Source: Desulfatitalea sp. (lineage in GTDB: Bacteria; Desulfobacterota; Desulfobacteria; Desulfobacterales; Desulfosarcinaceae). Taken from it: a DNA stretch of 17,532 nt. The stretch covers positions 1 through 17,532 of the forward strand of contig JAGTVD010000298.1 in assembly GCA_018224505.1 (NCBI GenBank), written 5' to 3'. The number at the start of each line of letters is the position of its first letter. Within the stretch, counting starts at the first letter, position 1. This document shows positions 14,795-17,532 of this stretch, piece by piece. A program made the position numbers and the translations under genes. Under the pieces are notes generated by a model that saw only the letters and a list, made by a program, of their open reading frames with translations, ran no database searches and was not told the DNA's origin.

Positions 14795-14803
14795 CGTTGG
14801 CGG

Positions 14804-15370
14804 CTACGGCTTCTCTGGTGGTTGTTGGCTTATAAGCCGTTGCAGCTTTTGCACCAGGGGACCATCCGAACGCCAGATATGGCAGGTGTTGATGACCGAC
14901 CGCAGTTTTTTCATGGGATAGACTCCGCCCGCCGGGGCTTGGCGCGACATGGCGGCATACGCGCCCTGAACGGCGGCCGAGGCCATTGCCCTTGCCAGGG
15001 CCACAAGATGGGCACAGCCGCTGGGTCCGCCGACCAGTTGATGCACTCTGGCGGTGAAGCCGCCCGTGATGCGCTCACCTTTGAGCGGCAGGATCGAATC
15101 CAGGGCATCGCGGCACTCCAGGTTGGGCACCGTTGTCATCTGCGCCTCGAGATCTTCGATGGCCAGTTTGGGCCCGCCGATCACCATGCGCAGGGTCATG
15201 TCATGCACGATGCCCGGCGGCCGGTGTTCGCCGAACAGGTTGTGGGAGGGAAAGAACCGTTCATCCACCAGGCGGCCTTCCAGCACGATGGCATCCGGCC
15301 GATACGCGTAGGATGTCATTTGGATGCTGCGGGTATGCAGCTTTTCGTGTGCGTTGTGATCAAAATCCAT
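14804..15370 (-). CDS. DUF2889-family protein
   Basis: A 188-residue soluble protein matching the pattern I associate with DUF2889: an early strand RPDAIVLEGRLVDER, then GIVHDMTLRMVI (His56, Asp57), a middle Cys86, GCAHL (Cys119, His121) and a late CHIW (Cys163, His164). The conserved His, Asp and Cys could bind a metal, but no function is known to me; the family often occurs near aromatic or acyl-CoA degradation genes. The ATG at 15370 has GAGG 7 nt upstream. It lies immediately before the transporter gene with a 9-bp gap and is divergent from the histidine kinase. An assignment to DUF2889 would need a profile search. Confidence 0.7.
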   Translation of the reverse strand: MDFDHNAHEKLHTRSIQMTSYAYRPDAIVLEGRLVDERFFPSHNLFGEHRPPGIVHDMTLRMVIGGPKLAIEDLEAQMTTVPNLECRDALDSILPLKGERITGGFTARVHQLVGGPSGCAHLVALARAMASAAVQGAYAAMSRQAPAGGVYPMKKLRSVINTCHIWRSDGPLVQKLQRLISQQPPEKP

Positions 15371-15438
15371 CCATTGGCCTCATCAGGTTTGCACCTTCCT
15401 CTTTCAATCAGCTTAGCAGAATCGCCATGAGACAGCAA

Positions 15439-15467
15439 TTGAGGATAACCTCCGGTTGCTTTATCAG
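15439..15467 (+). promoter_or_regulatory. Possible sigma70-like promoter for the histidine kinase
   Basis: TTGAGG (15439-15444) and TATCAG (15462-15467) are separated by 17 bp; each box matches four of six consensus bases. The site lies in the 176-bp divergent gap 15371-15546, about 80 bp before the kinase start. No GG-N10-GC sigma54 element was found in that gap. No other feature is seen there. Confidence 0.3.
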
Positions 15468-15533
15468 ACTGGATGGGCTATCGTTCCAACAGGTTATAAG
15501 TTCGCACAGATGCTTTCCACCCTTCTCGGCCAT

Positions 15534-15540
15534 AAGGTGA
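15534..15540 (+). promoter_or_regulatory. Shine-Dalgarno supporting a TTG start
   Basis: AAGGTGA lies 6 nt before the TTG at 15547. An in-frame TGA is at 15538-15540, so no earlier start is possible, and a later one (GTG inside the first membrane segment) would break the membrane anchor. Confidence 0.65.
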
Positions 15541-15546
15541 CCACCA

Positions 15547-17136
15547 TTGCGCGGGTTTCGAAGCAAGATCGCATTATACGTGGCCTTCCTGCTGCTGCTG
15601 TCGGCCCTGATCACCGACATCCTGGCCGTGCTGTTTGCCCAGGGTGTTCTGGTCCGTGATCATCTGGGGCAGCAACGACGCCAGATGGAGATCATGGGCC
15701 GGTTGATCGTGATGCCGCCCTTTGCTCCCGAACAGCAATCTCCCGCCGAGCGCGCATTTGCCGCATCGGGCATACTGCGCGAGGCGGGGTGGCCGGCGCT
15801 GTTGCTGGTGGACCATGAAGGTCGCACCCTTTTCGAGCGTACCAGCGGGAAGTATGAAGACTCGCTTTTACGCAAGACTGCCGCCAGCGCATTGCGCACC
15901 GGAGTTGTGGCCAATGACAACCTGGGGACCACCTGGGCGGTCTTCTGGTGGCATCCCCAGGCGGTGCTGATCGCCATTCCCCTGGCCGATCAGGGCCGCA
16001 CGCATGGGGCCCTGGCTGCCGTCATACCCCTTGAGGGGGTTTACACCTCATTGCGCCAGTACAACAAGCCGGTGCTGATATTGATGTTGTTCAACACGGT
16101 GGTATTGAGCCTGGCGGGTATCTACCGTATTTTCCGCATTTATCTGCGCCCCATCGACCGCATCGTGCGCCAGGCCGATGCCTATCGTGAGGAAGATGAC
16201 CTCTTTTTCACCTTTCGGCGTGAAGACAGCGAGTTGAACCGTCTTTCGTCGGCCTTGAACCGGATGCTCAAAAGAATTGCTGAAGACCAGCAGACACTCC
16301 GGCAGACCGTTGCCCGTCTCGAACAGACCAATGCCGAACTGCAGCAGGCCCAGAATGAAATCATCCGATCCGAAAAAATGGCTGCCGTCGGGCGACTGGC
16401 AGCCGGTATCGCCCACGAAATCGGCAATCCCATCGGCATCGTGCTCGGCTACCTCGACCTGCTCAAGCGGTCCGACCTGGAACCCCACGAACATGACGAT
16501 TTCGCCCGGCGGGCCGAGGATGAAATCCAGCGCATCAACACCATCATCTCCCAATTGCTGGACCTGGCCCGTCCGAAGGAAAGCGGTGCCCACCATGTGT
16601 CGGCCCATCAGGTGATCGAAGATATGGCGGCGGTCATGGCCCACCAGCCCATGATGGCCGGGATCGATCTTCAGATCCAGCTGAACGCTGCCAAGGATCG
16701 CCTATGGGCCAATGGCGACCAACTGCGCCAGGTGCTGCTCAACCTGCTGCTCAATGCCGGCGATGCCATCCACGATGCCGGCCGTGCAGATGCGGGGCGG
16801 ATCGCCATCACCACCGAGAATTTGATCCGCGAAAGCGCACCACAGGGCGGGCAGTGGCTGACTGTGGCCGTTGAGGACAACGGCGCGGGGATCGCTGCCG
16901 ATCAGGTGGATAACATCTTCGATCCCTTTTATACCACCAAACCCCCGGGCCGGGGGACCGGATTGGGATTGGCCGTCAGCTATATGATCGTCGAGCAGAT
17001 GGGAGGCACCATCGTCGTGGACAGCCGTTCCGGCCAGGGCGCCAGTCTGACGCTACACCTGCCCCTGGCCCGAACGGAGATGGAACGCCCCTCGCATTCT
17101 CCGGCCGCCACTTCTCCGACGCGTGATACCTTATGA
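15547..17136 (+). CDS. Membrane sensor histidine kinase (NtrB/ZraS-like)
   Basis: A 529-residue kinase with a TTG start. Transmembrane segment 1 is near residues 8-31, a periplasmic sensor region spans about 32-172 and segment 2 about 174-196; a HAMP-type linker follows (about 197-250) and then a coiled-coil stretch rich in Gln/Glu (to about 275). The H box AAGIAHEIGNPIG carries phospho-accepting His290. The ATPase domain shows the N box (LLNAGDAIHDAG), G1 (VEDNGAGIA), the F box (FDPFYTTK) and G2 (GRGTGLGLA). The HExxNP form is typical of kinases paired with NtrC-family regulators, and one follows here with an ATGA overlap. The periplasmic domain is not recognised, so the signal is unknown. 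No evidence links it to the lipid locus other than distance. Confidence 0.93.
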   Translation: MRGFRSKIALYVAFLLLLSALITDILAVLFAQGVLVRDHLGQQRRQMEIMGRLIVMPPFAPEQQSPAERAFAASGILREAGWPALLLVDHEGRTLFERTSGKYEDSLLRKTAASALRTGVVANDNLGTTWAVFWWHPQAVLIAIPLADQGRTHGALAAVIPLEGVYTSLRQYNKPVLILMLFNTVVLSLAGIYRIFRIYLRPIDRIVRQADAYREEDDLFFTFRREDSELNRLSSALNRMLKRIAEDQQTLRQTVARLEQTNAELQQAQNEIIRSEKMAAVGRLAAGIAHEIGNPIGIVLGYLDLLKRSDLEPHEHDDFARRAEDEIQRINTIISQLLDLARPKESGAHHVSAHQVIEDMAAVMAHQPMMAGIDLQIQLNAAKDRLWANGDQLRQVLLNLLLNAGDAIHDAGRADAGRIAITTENLIRESAPQGGQWLTVAVEDNGAGIAADQVDNIFDPFYTTKPPGRGTGLGLAVSYMIVEQMGGTIVVDSRSGQGASLTLHLPLARTEMERPSHSPAATSPTRDTL

Positions 17137-17532
17137 ATGCCGCCAGCGGACAAGCCCACATCCTGATCGTGGATGATGAGGAAAACATGCGCCACATGCT
17201 TTCCAATATGCTCAAGCGGGACGGCTACGCCGTAGCGACGGCCGCTGACGGCCAGCAAGCGCTCTCCCACTTGCAGACCCATGGGGCGGATTATGTGTTG
17301 TGCGACATTCGAATGCCCGGCATGGATGGCATGGCCTTTTTAAAAGCGGTTCAATCCGCGAACCAGACACCGACCATCATCATGATGTCGGCCTATGGGA
17401 CCATTGATCTGGCTGTTGAAGCCATGCGTCTGGGCGCTTACGATTTTATCTCCAAGCCGTTCAAAAGCGACGAGGTGCGCCTGGCCATTAAAAAGGCCGA
17501 GGAGCGGGATCGGCTCAAAAAAGAGAATTTGC
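17133..17532 (+). CDS. NtrC-family response regulator, receiver domain (3' partial)
   Basis: Only the first 133 codons lie in the window. The receiver domain is complete: acidic pocket Asp14-Asp15 (ILIVDDEEN), phospho-acceptor Asp58 (CDIRMPGMDG), Ser86 and Lys108 (SKPF). The linker KKAEERDRLKKENL leading out of the receiver is typical of NtrC-type proteins, in which a sigma54 AAA+ domain and a DNA-binding domain follow; these are beyond the window end, so the output type is inferred. Its ATG overlaps the kinase stop by four bases, marking the two as a cognate pair. Confidence 0.88.
   Translation, partial: MNAASGQAHILIVDDEENMRHMLSNMLKRDGYAVATAADGQQALSHLQTHGADYVLCDIRMPGMDGMAFLKAVQSANQTPTIIMMSAYGTIDLAVEAMRLGAYDFISKPFKSDEVRLAIKKAEERDRLKKENL

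Noticed and set aside
15440..15460. Possible sigma54 promoter near TTGCT upstream of the kinase
   Set aside because: The nearest upstream GG is 13 bases from the GC instead of 10, so the strict spacing is not met.

Overview
The window is GC-rich, densely coded bacterial DNA with short gaps, ATGA start/stop overlaps and frequent GTG/TTG starts. An NtrB/NtrC-type two-component pair, a DUF2889 gene and a radical-SAM-rich lipid locus fit an anaerobic Desulfobacterota-like (deltaproteobacterial) organism. That assignment is inference; there is no rRNA or tRNA marker in the window.

Positions 2-10769 (+ strand) are one run of eleven tightly packed genes that looks like a single operon whose promoter lies upstream of the window. 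In order: a ketoacyl synthase fused to a second, Cys-less ketoacyl-synthase-like domain (5' end missing); a cobalamin-binding radical SAM enzyme; a FabA/FabZ-like hot-dog protein lacking the usual catalytic Glu; an acyl carrier protein; two paralogous radical SAM enzymes; two paralogous FabF-type ketoacyl synthases; a YbgC/4HBT-type thioesterase; a stand-alone double-hot-dog dehydratase resembling polyketide-synthase DH domains; and a PlsY-like glycerol-3-phosphate acyltransferase. A hairpin-rich gap (10770-10874) ends this run against a convergent SPASM radical SAM gene (10875-11954, - strand). That gene and a + strand acyl-CoA/ACP ligase gene (12144-13547) diverge from an AT-rich promoter region.

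Read together, the genes describe a dedicated ACP-based chain-building pathway (condensation, dehydration, release or activation), several radical SAM steps that could modify the chain, and transfer to glycerol phosphate. The likely product is therefore an unusual membrane-lipid acyl chain. The gene content resembles loci proposed for ladderane lipids in anammox bacteria (FabF, FabZ, ACP and several radical SAM genes), but nothing here proves a ladderane product. This is the main candidate for an undescribed system.

The right third appears to be a different neighbourhood: a DUF2889 protein and an MFS transporter on the - strand (15370 down to 13520, the transporter overlapping the ligase tail to tail by 28 bp), then on the + strand a membrane histidine kinase and the receiver part of an NtrC-like response regulator, cut by the window end. 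No mobile element, tRNA, rRNA or CRISPR array was seen. No gene-free stretch exceeds about 190 bases.
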